The notes: generated by a model from the letters alone, not told the origin. 64,000 nt of DNA from Tricholomella constricta (GCA_013368375.1 JAACJP010000014.1:620001-684000); one strand, 5' to 3'. Positions 1-10,326 are shown, counted from the first letter of the stretch. Translations and numbers: made by a program.

Positions 1-2012
1 ATGCGGTACGGTCGATCGTCGTCGGGGAACATGAGGACTGGCCCCGATGTGATCGCAGACTTCAGAAGGGCAAAGGCCGACTGCTCCGACTCTCCCCATC
101 GCCAGGCGACGTCCTTGCCTGTCAGATCGAACAGGGGTCGGGCGTGGTGCGAGAAGTCCTGGATGAACCGTCGGTAGAAATTGGTGAAGCCTAGGAACGC
201 TTGCACCTCCTTCTTGTTCTTCGGCGCCGGCCATTCCAACACTCCAGCGACTTTAACCGGATCCATTTCCGCTTGCCCTTGCGAGATGATCAGCCCGAGA
301 TACTCGATCTTAGTCTGCTCAAATTCGCATTTCTCGGGCTTTAAGAACAGCTGATGTTCGCGGAGTCGGTCCAGTACCAGTCGCGTGACCCGATGGTGTT
401 CCTCTAGCGTCTTTGTATAAATCAAGATGTCATCGAGGTACACGCAAACAACACCTTCAGCGATCAGATCGCGGAAGATATCATTCATCATGGTCTGAAA
501 TGTGGCGGGGCTGTTCGTGAGGCCGAAGAACATGACGAGCGGCTCGAAGAGGCCGCGATTCGTCCGAAACGCTGCCTTCCACTCGTCGCCTTCCTTGATC
601 CGCACGTTGTTGTACCCCCATCGGACGTCCAACTTGGTGAAGTACCGCGCGCCGCGAAGGTTATTCACCAGTTCGCTAATGAGGGGCAGCGGGTATCGGT
701 TCTTCACCGTGAGCGCATTGAGCGTCCGATAGTCCTGAACCAGTCGGAGCGACCCGTCCTTCTTCTTGATGAAGAAGACCGGCGACGCCATGGGCGACTT
801 GGACGGTCGGATGCGACCTGTCTCGAGGTTCTCCTTGAGGAACGCGTCGAGTTCGACCTGTTCTGCCGGTGAGAGCGGGTAGACCTTCGTGCCCGTCGGC
901 GACGCGCCCGGCTCCAGTTCGATGGCATGGTCCCATTGCTTGCGCTCTGGAAGCTCATCGAATGCGACTTTGGAGAAGACATCTTCAAAGTCGTGGAGGT
1001 GGGTCGGTACTGCGTCGCGGAAAGTTCTGGGCACGGAGTTAGCAGCGTGCGCTTCCGCAAGTCGCTGCGATGTCGTTTGGCTGGCCCGAATATGTTCGGC
1101 GGTCGGAGTCGGATGGATCGCGGTCGCGAAGATGCGATCGCCACTCAGGAAGGTTTCCACCAGGAAGTCGTCAGACTCTGGGTCAGGTTCCTCCAGGACC
1201 GGGGTGTAGGGGAGGAACTCCTCCTCATCAGAGTCGTCCTCAACATACGGGTTGGTCGGGGCTCGCAGGTCGGGCTCAGTCATCGGTATACCGTCGGCTC
1301 GACAGGCGCGGATCGCTGCGCGCACTTTGGTGCGTGCGCGCCGATCGGCTTTGACCTCGTCCTTGCAGGTGCCGCACTGCGTCGGACAGCGAGTCATCTT
1401 CACCTCCTTGGTCTCCCAGTCGATCTCGGGGTTATGGTTTTTAAGCCAGTTGAACCCGAGGATCATGTCTTGCTTGCCTAACTGGGTGACCCCGAAGACG
1501 GCTCGTTCGGTATGACCGTTGTATCGCAAGACAGCTTCTACGATGCAAGAGACCGAACCGCCTTCGTTGAGAGTGCCGTCCACATTGTAAACCGGGGATG
1601 GCCGACTAAGCACCTTGGTTGTGAGCTTGTGTTTCTCGACGAAAGCAACATTGAGAAAACTGCCAGTCGCTCCGCTGTCCACTAGGGCAGTGACAGCATG
1701 CGACTCCTGGGTGTCGGTGGTCTCCAGTTCGACGTTGAGCCACAGGGATCTGGGGCAGGGGGAGGCAGCGGCGATGAAGCGACTAGGGAGTCGCTTTTCC
1801 CAGCGGGGTAGGCCACGACGCGACGGGGCGATCGGCTTTGCGACTGCGATTGGTGTCGTCGGGTCGGAGGGGTTTTGTACGTCTTTGTCGGTCGGTTCAC
1901 TCGTCAGAATAGCAGCAATATTAGGTGTATTGGCGTATTCTACGGATAAAGGAGCGAACCGATTACGACTAGACAACGGGGGCGTACGTTCCACCCGTTG
2001 TGTAATTAAAAA
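1..2012 (-). CDS. Ty3/Gypsy retrotransposon pol polyprotein (partial, protease and reverse transcriptase)
   Basis: Open minus-strand frame that runs off the left edge without a stop. Reading from the right it begins in the -1 frame at the end of gag. An aspartic protease with DSGATGSF (codons near 1660-1680) follows, then a segment ending near the motif GFNWLKNHNPEIDW (about 1400-1450). Next comes a reverse transcriptase with VQDYRTLNALTV (near 700-740), GLTNSPATFQ (near 495-525) and the catalytic YLDD (near 429-440). The connection region after it (FLGFTNFYRRFI) is also visible. The order protease-RT is that of Ty3/Gypsy pol; RNase H and integrase should lie left of the window. No internal stop was seen, so the element may be fairly young. 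The gene has no ATG of its own near the junction and is most simply made as a Gag-Pol fusion by frameshifting. Confidence 0.93.
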
Positions 2013-3220
2013 CCCTCCTCGGCGTCGGAGGCGGTCGCGTCGGCCGACGATGGAGTCGGGTCGGCGGGGACTGCGTCCTTGCGAGCTAGACGTTCCATGA
2101 TAAGCGCCTCCAGCTCATCATCGAGCATGTGGCGCACGTCCCAGCGCAAAGGGCAGTCACGAGAGTAGTGACCCTTTTTCTTGCACCGAAAACAGTGGTC
2201 GTCGGCAGGCGCGACTCGATCGCGCATCCGATCTACGTCCATTGGGATGCCCTGGGGGATCGGCCTGGGGGCTGGTGCGGCAGGAGCGCGGGGGGCGGGG
2301 GGAGCGGGGGCGGGAGCGGGGGCAGGGGCAGTAGCGAACGCCCATCGTGCAGCTGCGGTGGTGGGCGGGCGGCTGTCGGGCGCCTTTGTCAGGACCATCC
2401 GACGGTGGAAGTCGTCCTCCGACCTCATGATGAAGTCTTGAGAACGAGCGATCCTCAGCCACTCCTCAATCTTCTCATCGTGCGGGCGACCCGTGGTGAT
2501 GCTTCCGAGTCGCCTCGAGAGCTTCGGGTCCATTCCCCGACGGAATTTGAGGACCAGGTGACGCCCATCTGGGTAGCCCGCCTTGACCCACAGGGATCGG
2601 AACGAGTCGATGTACTCGTCGATCGATCGACCGTTCTGGAAGTACGCCGTCGACTCCAGGATGAGCGCGGCATCGGCGACCTCGTCGAAGAGGAAGAACT
2701 CGCCACGGAAGGTGTCTTCGAAGTCCTTCCAGGCGGGAAAGACGTCCTTGGCGGTTCCGAACTGGAACACCCGACTGACGAAGTCGGCGGCTCGCCCGTG
2801 CTGCATGTACGACAGCACCCATACTATTCGGGCGTGGTCGTCGGCGAAACTTCCCCCGCACAAGGAGAAGTAGAGCTTGCAGGCGTTCAAGAACGCGCGA
2901 CCGCCCGATCGGGCGCCGTCGTAAATGGGAGGGGGCGACGGTCGGAGGTGGTGCGATCCCGATCGCGGAGAGCCTGGCAGCGGGGTGGTCGTCTCAGGCG
3001 GCGGGGGGGTCGTGTCTGCTTCGGGAGCAGCGGGGGTGGGATTGGGGGGTGTCCCCGACATGAATTTTTCGAAAAGAGCGGAGAGGCGGTCCATAGAGGC
3101 CGAGTTGGAGGTATTGGAGGCAGAGAGAGCCGAAATTGTGGCTTCCATATTCGCCAACCGCTCCTCCGTCGTGAGGAAGGGAGAGAACGGTCGCTGCGAC
3201 ATGTCACCAAATTCGGACAT
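2006..3220 (-). CDS. Ty3/Gypsy retrotransposon Gag with CCHC zinc knuckle
   Basis: An intact 404-codon frame. The N-terminal part (about residues 15-60) is a helical, Ser/Asn-rich stretch, followed by a Pro/Thr-rich linker. A retrotransposon-gag capsid-like domain lies at about residues 110-270, with FLNACKLYF, a LWVKAGYPDG segment and KFRRGMD. An Ala/Pro-rich hinge precedes one CX2CX4HX4C zinc knuckle (CFRCKKKGHYSRDC, residues about 343-356). Gag forms the virus-like particle of the retrotransposon and packages its RNA. It sits immediately right of pol and left of the 5' LTR, the expected order for a minus-strand element. The stop overlaps the slippery heptamer. The long plus-strand frame over the same bases is only the complement of this GC-rich gene. 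Confidence 0.93.
   Translation of the reverse strand: MSEFGDMSQRPFSPFLTTEERLANMEATISALSASNTSNSASMDRLSALFEKFMSGTPPNPTPAAPEADTTPPPPETTTPLPGSPRSGSHHLRPSPPPIYDGARSGGRAFLNACKLYFSLCGGSFADDHARIVWVLSYMQHGRAADFVSRVFQFGTAKDVFPAWKDFEDTFRGEFFLFDEVADAALILESTAYFQNGRSIDEYIDSFRSLWVKAGYPDGRHLVLKFRRGMDPKLSRRLGSITTGRPHDEKIEEWLRIARSQDFIMRSEDDFHRRMVLTKAPDSRPPTTAAARWAFATAPAPAPAPAPPAPRAPAAPAPRPIPQGIPMDVDRMRDRVAPADDHCFRCKKKGHYSRDCPLRWDVRHMLDDELEALIMERLARKDAVPADPTPSSADATASDAEEGF
2009..2015 (-). promoter_or_regulatory. -1 ribosomal frameshift slippery site between gag and pol
   Basis: On the minus strand the last gag codons read GGT TTT followed at once by the stop TAA. The heptamer is G GGT TTT (GGGTTTT), which fits the X XXY YYZ rule for -1 slippage. 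Shifting back one base moves translation exactly into the open protease/RT frame and bypasses the stop. The sequence and frames are seen directly; use as a frameshift site is inferred. Confidence 0.7.
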
Positions 3221-3333
3221 CTCGAAACGGGACTGGACGGGCGATCGGGGCGAGCGCGCGTTGGACGGTCGCGTGTAGCAGACGCGTGTTTCGGCGCGGA
3301 AGCGGATCGGTCGGCTTCGTCGGGTTTCTAGAG

Positions 3334-3345
3334 TTACTCTATTCT
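3334..3345 (-). other. Putative self-primer binding site of the Gypsy element
   Basis: In element orientation the LTR ends TAACA and is followed after two bases by AGAATAGAGTAA. This does not start with TGG, so it does not look like an ordinary tRNA primer site. Its exact 12-nt complement, TTACTCTATTCT, lies inside the LTR at 3464-3475. That position is about 30 nt downstream of a TATA-like sequence, where the transcript should begin. This is the arrangement known for the Tf1 element, whose mRNA 5' end primes its own reverse transcription. The pairing is seen; the mechanism is inferred. Confidence 0.6.
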
Positions 3346-3347
3346 GC

Positions 3348-3829
3348 TGTTAGGGCGACCTCAGCACAGAGCTTAGTCGTGCTGGCAGAGGGGAATCCAA
3401 TGTTATATTATGTACGATTAGAGAGAACGTAAGTAGACCTACCTGGCAGAGGGGAATCCAATGAGAATAGAGTAAAGGATTCCCCCATGTCAGGAGGATG
3501 ACTATATACGAGTAACTACTTGAGGGCCGGCTCTCTGGGGTGTATGGTACGTAAATGATAACGGATGGGCAGCGGCGCGTGTATGTACACGTTCCCGACG
3601 CTGTCCGATCCTCGTGGCTCAGGGTGCAGGCGCACGAGGTCGGGTGACCGACGTCGGGATGTCGGGAATCGGGATCGGGCGCGCGCTGGAAGGGGAAGTT
3701 ACGACAGGAAGTTATAACTATGTACACCGATGCTTGGGGCAGAGCGTCGGGGTCGGGATCGCGATCATCTGGGGAGCGGTCGGTCACGTGCTCGTCCGAG
3801 GAATCGGATGGTCACGTGATCACCAAACA
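3348..3829 (-). repeat. 5' LTR of the Ty3/Gypsy element
   Basis: Bounded in element orientation by TGTTTGGTGATCACG at the right (3829) and CCCTAACA at the left (3348), giving short TGTT...AACA termini and about 482 bp. It carries a TATA-like CGTATATAGT (3501-3510). A 21-bp sequence is repeated directly at 3382-3402 and 3443-3463. Boundaries are inferred from the terminal bases and from the point where LINE coding sequence resumes at 3830; the partner LTR lies outside the window, so identity of the two LTRs and the target duplication cannot be checked. Confidence 0.75.
3501..3510 (-). promoter_or_regulatory. TATA-like element in the Gypsy LTR
   Basis: The minus strand reads CGTATATAGT. It lies about 30 nt upstream of the 12-nt sequence complementary to the primer binding site, so transcription would start near 3475. 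Inferred from spacing. Confidence 0.5.
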
Positions 3830-5896
3830 GGTGTTCCCCTAACACTCACAGGTCGGCGAACGAGGATCAAGTTCGACGATTACACGTCAGCCTGGTTCGA
3901 CGTGGACAATGGGATAGGTCAAGGGGATCCAATCTCCATGATCCTATACCTCTTCTATAACGCTGACCTACTAGAGATACCGAAAGGACGCCACCAGCTC
4001 GCTCTAGGTTTCGTCGATGACGGCGCCTTCCTCGTGTCAGGAACCAACCTCGCAGAGAATAGCAATACGCTACGCCGAATGATGGAACGCCCCAACGGCG
4101 CCTATAGATGGTCCAAAGATCACAACTCCAAGTTCGAGACCAGCAAATTCGAGCTCATGCACTTCACGCAACGCCGAGAACCCGACCCCAGCAGACCAAA
4201 CAAGACAAGGAAACTCTCGCGGCCACCAATAACCCTACGAGGCACAACTATCAAACCCAACAACGTCGCAAGGTTCCTCGGTGTCATGGTCGACGATGAA
4301 CTACGATGGAAAGAACACGCCAAATACGCGATCGGAAAAGGGATGAAGTACACGCTGATGTTTCGCCGACTAACCCGCCCCTCAACGGGACTTCGACCGG
4401 ATTTCATGGAGCGACTCTACTCCGCCGTAGCAGTCCCAAAGTTCGCATACGCTGCCGATATCTGGTTCACACCGATACACCGAAAAGAGGGCCACATGCG
4501 CGATTCGGGATCGGTGGGTTTTGCACGACAGCTAACAAAACTTCACAGGATGGCCCTCATTGCAATAACGGGTGCCATGCGCTCGGCACCCACAGACGCA
4601 TTGGAACTCCACGCAAACCTCCCGCCAGTAGACCTACTTCTCGACAAGATATGTCACCGATCAGCGATGAGAATAGCGACCCTACCCGGAGCCCACCCCC
4701 TCCACAAGAGGATACGGAACTGCGTAAGGTATAATGTAAAGCGTCACCGCTCACCGCTGCACAATCTAGCCCGAGTATATCACGTCAACCCCGACGACAT
4801 GGAAACAATAGACCCGGTCCGACAACTGCCGACGTACCAACGCCCGTACACGACGGACATAGCAGAAACGAGAGAAGCCTCGCTCGAAGACGACAGAAAC
4901 AATGAAGCACACGTCAAGATCTACACCGATGGCTCTGGATACAAGGGCCACGCCGGAGCGGCAGCAATCATGCTCATCGACGGGGAACCCTCGACAATGC
5001 TGCAATACTACCTGGGACCACTATCCCGCAACACGACCTTCGAAGCGGAAGCGGTAGGAGTTTCACTTGGGCTGCAGTTACTGACGGAAGCGACACTGCC
5101 CAGAGACACAACGGTCGCCTTGGACAATCAGGGGGTCATACAATCGACAGAGATATATCGACAGAGACAGAGCCACTACCATTTCGACGCTATCCACGAA
5201 CAAGCCCGACGCCTCGCACGCAAGGAACGCAATCGACCGAACTTTAAGATGAAAATCACCTGGATCTCAGGCCATTCAGGAGCCGAAGGCAATGAACTGG
5301 TGGACGCCGCCGCGAAGGACGCAGCTCAAGGTACGACCAGCGAACGACACCGGCTGCCGAAGTACCTACGGGGCCGCCTGCCGGTCAGCGTCTCAGCCCT
5401 CAAACAGCAACACAATTCAGCCCTCAAAAACCGATGGAACGAACGATGGAAGAAGTCCCCCCGATTCGAAAAATACCGGAAATACAAAGACTGCTTCCCG
5501 TCCGCTGGCTTTCGACGAGCGACGAAGAATATCACCAGACGACAGCACAGCTTGCTCATCCAGCTGCGAACGGGTCACGCCCCCCTCAACCAACACCTGC
5601 ACAGGATGAAAGTTGTCGACGAGCCGAAATGCCTGCACTGCCCAACGGAAGATGAAACGATTCGACACTACTTATATCAATGCCGGGAATATCGATACGC
5701 CAGGACCGATCTCATCACGAGGCTCGGAAGAGACGCGCACGTCGCGGCTATTCTGTACGGGACGAAGAGAGGCATCAAGAGCCTCCTACAATATGTGGAA
5801 GACACGGCAAGAGTGAAAAACACTTTCGGTGATGTTACCCCATCTAATATCGATGACGATGAGGATGATGACCCCACCCAGCCAGACTTCGATTAA
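3830..5896 (+). CDS. LINE (non-LTR) retrotransposon reverse transcriptase-RNase H, 5'-interrupted
   Basis: The frame is open from the Gypsy LTR boundary to the stop at 5894-5896. The first recognisable residues (TGRRTRIKFDDY) belong to the middle of a reverse transcriptase. GIGQGDPIS (motif B) and the catalytic FVDD (about 4010-4021) follow. A type I RNase H domain is complete: YTDGSG near 4925, EAEAVG near 5045, LDNQGV near 5120 and GHSGAEGNELVD near 5275. The C-terminus has a CX2CX8HX4C zinc motif (near 5630-5685), common in fungal Tad-like LINEs. The endonuclease and first half of RT are missing because the Gypsy element is inserted at about 3830. In-frame codons within the LTR (from 3614) are accidental, so the ATG there is not a real start. 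Confidence 0.9.
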   Translation, partial: GVPLTLTGRRTRIKFDDYTSAWFDVDNGIGQGDPISMILYLFYNADLLEIPKGRHQLALGFVDDGAFLVSGTNLAENSNTLRRMMERPNGAYRWSKDHNSKFETSKFELMHFTQRREPDPSRPNKTRKLSRPPITLRGTTIKPNNVARFLGVMVDDELRWKEHAKYAIGKGMKYTLMFRRLTRPSTGLRPDFMERLYSAVAVPKFAYAADIWFTPIHRKEGHMRDSGSVGFARQLTKLHRMALIAITGAMRSAPTDALELHANLPPVDLLLDKICHRSAMRIATLPGAHPLHKRIRNCVRYNVKRHRSPLHNLARVYHVNPDDMETIDPVRQLPTYQRPYTTDIAETREASLEDDRNNEAHVKIYTDGSGYKGHAGAAAIMLIDGEPSTMLQYYLGPLSRNTTFEAEAVGVSLGLQLLTEATLPRDTTVALDNQGVIQSTEIYRQRQSHYHFDAIHEQARRLARKERNRPNFKMKITWISGHSGAEGNELVDAAAKDAAQGTTSERHRLPKYLRGRLPVSVSALKQQHNSALKNRWNERWKKSPRFEKYRKYKDCFPSAGFRRATKNITRRQHSLLIQLRTGHAPLNQHLHRMKVVDEPKCLHCPTEDETIRHYLYQCREYRYARTDLITRLGRDAHVAAILYGTKRGIKSLLQYVEDTARVKNTFGDVTPSNIDDDEDDDPTQPDFD

Positions 5897-6366
5897 GATT
5901 GGGAGGGGATTGGAGAGATAGAGGACTAGAACGATCACAAACACCTATCGCTCGAAATCGGGGGGGCAGTAAAAAGGGCAGGGTATAAGGGAGGGACGGA
6001 GTCCCGGAATGGGAGCCACTTGGCTTGCCAGGGAATTACTTACTTACTTCTCTCCTGCAGCAGCCGTTCCGACGGCCCGCCTCCTCGTGCACATCCCCCT
6101 CGGGGGACGAGCACTTTGTTGAAGACACCCACGGACGCGCGAACACTCGGCGGATCGGAAACGGTACCCTGCACACGTCAGGGAGAGGCGTCTAAAACAG
6201 GGACTCAGGTCTCCGGGCCACCGGGGGGCGACGAGCACGGCCCGTCGGTGCGCGCATTCGCAATCTCAGCAGGCGCAGGAATATGGGGGCAAGGGGCCTT
6301 CTTTTATTACTGTACTAAGCATGTAAAGACCAACATGGGCTAACGCCCAGCGGTCGATAAACAAGG

Positions 6367-6397
<31 letters not shown>
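5897..6397 (+). mobile_element. LINE 3' untranslated region and poly(A) tail
   Basis: Sequence after the LINE stop contains no coding signal and ends in an uninterrupted run of 26 A at 6372-6397, the usual 3' hallmark of target-primed LINE insertion. The unbroken tail suggests a fairly recent insertion. The flanking target duplication cannot be checked because the 5' end lies beyond the Gypsy element. Confidence 0.85.
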
Positions 6398-6398
<1 letters not shown>

Positions 6399-7525
6399 TG
6401 TGCCCGTAGGAGGGAGTCGGAAAAATCCCTATCAACGAGGCAAGCGGTGCAAGGGAGGTATCGGGAGTGAGTCGGAGTGATGTGGGAGCGCCTTTAACGT
6501 GGGTGTGAACGCGTGCGCTTCTCCAAGCAGTAGTGACGCAGAGTCCCTCAAGTCAATCAATACATTCTGGTTAGCGAGAACAACAAAGTCAACTGTCCGA
6601 GGAGCATGAGTCCTGGTCTAAGGGAGAGAATACCAACACGGACGTGTGTTAGTAGGTAATCAGGTTTAGAATAATGGACCACGCTTACCCGTATACATTA
6701 TTTCGCTCGAAAGAATTGGGTTGTTAGCCGCATCCCAACAAGGGATGTAAGTCTAGAGGCACCGCAGTGAACATTGCCCATGCCGGCCACGAGAAACACA
6801 AGAAATGCGTCCATTGTACAGGTGAGAGGCCTTGTCATGAGTGCGAGTTACCATCACGCCACTACAATGGCGCACATCCTTGGATAGAAAATGATTAGCT
6901 CAAGCTACTGAAAGCCATGTGGGGCCAAAAGATGGATCGATAATTTTACAATGAGGTCTATACCATCCACAAGAACGAGAGAAGCAAAAAAATAACGGCC
7001 ATGGTACGGGCAGAATAGACAAAATGCCAAGTATCTGTTCACCGAAGCAGAAGATACGTTACGCATATTTCTCACAGCGAGTCGCAAGCATAGCGCAAAG
7101 CCCGAGGTGAGAAGTTGTTCGATTTGTACTCCTGAGAACAGTTGGTGAGCTGGATGTCAAGGAGTATCGATCACTGAGCACTTACTGTAGAATCTGAATT
7201 GGTGAAGGACAAGAAAAGAAATAAATGTGTCAGATGAAGAGCTGAACAGTGGCCGGATTCGAACATAAGATTTACAAGCATAGGCAGTTGATGCGATGAC
7301 GGTTTATCTGTAAGGAGTGCTTAGAAACTTGGGAATTGCAGATGGCGAAGTCGGAAGGAGAAACTCGGCCCGTTAGCGGAACTGCGCCACGTGGACTGCA
7401 CGTGCTCTGAATCGGGGCCGGTGCGCCGTAATCTGGAGCTACGCTTTCTACTTTAAGCACTTACAGCCATCGACATCTCCCGTTCTTCTCCTTACACCAG
7501 CTGCCGTGTTTGCTGAGGCTGGCGA
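6398..7525. other. Intergenic, no gene recognised
   Basis: Short interrupted frames only. A T-loop-like TTCGAAT occurs on the minus strand near 7257 but its flanks cannot pair as a tRNA T-stem. The right part should contain the promoter of the Atg14-like gene. Confidence 0.6.
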
Positions 7526-9009
7526 ATGGACTGTACGAACTGCGAGCGCAAGCAGCGCCGGTTTCTCTGCGAAAACTGCCTGCGATCACAGTCAGTTTGT
7601 CTATCTTCACTTCACGATGAAATGTGACACATTGAGCTCTACAGTGTACGCGATTTCTGCCACCAGATTAAGCATTTTGCGTCCGACCGGCAGGAGCAGG
7701 TGTCCAAGGCGTCCAAGGCACTGGAAACGATTGAGCCGGCGCGGGTACGCCGGGCGACGCTGGCAGAGTATCAGACCCGCGTGGATGACGTCTTGAGTGG
7801 CCTCGCGCGGCTGCGGAAGGAGAATGATAAGAGTGAGTATCTGCATCTGCACGATGACTTTGAGGTCTGACGAGCAGTAGAGCGGGATCGGTTGCGTGCT
7901 CTCAGAGAGGAACTTGCTGCCCGCAGACGGACGCTTTCTGCGGCACTTCTATTACCACACCCGACGCCGACAAATTACGCTGCGCAGCGCGAGACACAGG
8001 AGCTCAGTGCACTTTCTGTAACGCTTGCACGGGCGCGATCTGGGCTTGTGCAGGAGCTGGTTGAGGTATTCAATGTTGTCGAGGTGGGCGGACGACCGCC
8101 GATCGGTGGGAAGGCGGGAACGAAGGGAGAATGGACGATAGGGGATTTGATTCTTCCTGTTCCAGGTGATATTAGACGTGCGTGAGGGTCATCATACCTT
8201 TCAATTCCGACCTGACCACTAGGATTGCTAGGGTACCCGCCAGACCACATCAACGCCGTTGTAACACACACAATCCACTTTCTTTCTCTTCTCACCTTTT
8301 ATCTCGGCATCAAGCTCCCATTCGAAGTATCCTGGTCCGGCGGCAAGCTCGGTGTCGGCCAGCCCTCTATCGGCGCCGGGAAAGGCTCCGAGCTCGGTGG
8401 GTGGGCAAAGTACGACCCGCCCCTTTATCTTCTTTCACACAAGCTGATGAGACCGCGCACAGATGGCACACAAAGCACCCCCTGCATCTCTCTTCCGCCA
8501 CGCCTTCGCCCACCTCCCCACCCCTGCTCACGTCAGCGTCACCATCCACCTCTTCGAAATCTAAACCTAAGCCGCCCGACTCAAGGCCCCGCACAAACTC
8601 CCTGTCTGACTCTTACATCGAGTCGGACCCCGCACCACAGAGCTCGTTCACGACAGCGCTCGCGATGCTGCTCTACAACGTCTGCTACCTCGCGCACACG
8701 CAGAACGTCGACGTCCCCCTGGCTCAGGCCGGGGACGTCCTCAGCAACCTCTGGAGCGTGTGCTGCAGTGCCGATCTTGGCAGGAAATCGCACGAAACGA
8801 CGCCTTCGATCCCCGCGCCGACCCCGCCGACGTTCGCGCTCGACTTTGCCCAGCTTTTGCAGGCGACGACGGCGCACCCTGCGTCGCGCATCCGCCCAAG
8901 GTCTGCGAAATCTACGCACACGAGGAAGACAAGCAGAGGTAGGAAGGAGGAGGCCCGGATCGCGGAGGAGGAGGATGGATGGAACCTTGTTGAGGGGAAC
9001 GAGTTCTAG
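7526..9009 (+). CDS. Atg14/UVRAG (Vps38) family subunit of the Vps34 PI3-kinase complex
   Basis: Five exons give a 428-residue protein: 7526-7590, 7645-7832, 7878-8177, 8223-8409 and 8463-9009; all junctions are GT-AG and keep frame. The N-terminus has two CxxC pairs (C3, C6, C15, C18), a feature of Atg14/Barkor. A predicted coiled coil rich in Arg, Glu and Ala covers about residues 35-135. The core domain contains PPDHINAVVTHTIHFL and LTFYLGIKLPFEVSW, matching the Atg14/UVRAG family. The tail is low-complexity Ser/Pro followed by a helical stretch (LLYNVCYLAHTQNVDVPL). Family members target Vps34-Vps15-Atg6 to the pre-autophagosome (Atg14) or endosomes (Vps38/UVRAG). The CxxC pairs favour Atg14, but Vps38 is not excluded. 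The acceptor of exon 3 could also be 3 nt further on. Confidence 0.85.
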
Positions 9010-9637
9010 TTGTGGTATGGCTTGGTGGTTTTACCAGTCTTCTTGGGGGTTGGCGACTTTTGACTATCTTGACAGTGAACATGTGTGTAAGTGGAATTGG
9101 TACCTGAAGTTCCTGACCCTCAATTTTTTCCTGTGTGCTTAATACAGGTTTCAGCGACGTTGGCCTTACAGTTTTGGCTGCCATTGGTTAAGCCACTGGA
9201 ACACTTGCGTAGATCATTAGAAGGCTGCTATCGGACCAGAGTTAGAACTCGCCACGCGTGTCAGGGGTTTATAATTCGGTGCGTCAACTATGTATTAGGA
9301 TGGAGCGCTACAGCTGCGGTTACGGGGATACTTCCTTTGTCCTGATGGTTGAAGTGGCCAGTGTCAATGGTCAAATATTGTGATATCATGCATTTATTTA
9401 CGTTGAGGATGCTTGAGATAATATTTCGGTCGGCGTCGGACAGGCAACCGAGGCCGCATTGCCATTCGCAGTAGGGTTAGAGGAGCCTGCGTCCTGGCGC
9501 CCTTTCCATCATCCTTCCTTCTCCATCCTTTCTCTTCTTCAAACACATCGCAACCTGAGATCCCAGACTTATTGGATGGTCTTAAAAAATTTGAATCTCA
9601 GATCAGAAAGTGAAGTAAAGTACTTGCTTCCCTCCAG

Positions 9638-9845
9638 GCTCCTAAAACCAGCCACTCAAAGTCAATTTCGCATCTCAGGACTGCGCACAATGTGTTGAAC
9701 GCGAAGTGAGGCCAAATTTGTTTGTTTGCTCTGTTCAGATATAACTTGAAGATGAGATGAATTTTTCACATATCTCGACGATAACCAAGTTGCGCGCAGT
9801 CCTGAGATACGAAACCGAGAGGTTCGAGTGGCTGGTTTAGGAGCC
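9638..9845. repeat. Fold-back (inverted repeat) insertion in duplication unit 1
   Basis: Arms at about 9638-9690 and 9790-9845 are imperfect inverted repeats, including GGCTCCTAAAACCAGCCACTC and ATCTCAGGACTGCGC, separated by about 100 bp. Unit 2 lacks the segment, so it is either an insertion in unit 1 or a deletion in unit 2. No coding capacity; a small fold-back element is the simplest reading. Confidence 0.6.
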
Positions 9846-10326
9846 TGGCTTCCCCCCAATACCTGAGTGAACGCTATTAACCCGACAAAACGTTCGCATC
9901 CAGTTCCGGCGTCCACTCTATGGCGAGTAGTTTGTACTTCTCTGGCAGCTTCCTCAATTCTGACGTCTTCCACGAACGACATCATGATCAGATGTCGAAG
10001 CACACCTGATATCTGCAACGTGGTGCAGCTACAAGCATGATATTCGCCGCTCCAAAGTTTGTGTGTCCCGGCAATGTTACTCGATAAAGGCTTCTTTCAA
10101 GACACATTTACTAATTTCCCAGCAATCGTTATCTCCGAGTCCTCCTGGGCCCCACTGGGGCAGGTATAAACCACGGTAATTGACAGATAAAGTACATCGA
10201 CCCTGGCTTGCGAAACTCACTGTTAGATTCGTCGCAGGATTACTGATCAGGACGGGAAAGAACGACAGCTAATTAGTCAGTCCAGGTGTCTGGCTGTCAT
10301 TGACTGCTGTGTTCCATCATCTTAAT

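Noticed and set aside
2129..3331. 400-codon plus-strand frame
   Set aside because: It is antisense to the Gypsy gag gene; GC-rich third positions keep it open.
3614..3829. N-terminal extension of the LINE protein starting at an ATG within the Gypsy LTR
   Set aside because: The frame is open by chance; the residues match no RT and lie inside the LTR boundaries.
7245..7340. tRNA gene suggested by TTCGAAT on the minus strand
   Set aside because: The bases on either side of the loop (TTATG and CCGGC) do not pair, and no acceptor or anticodon stem could be built.
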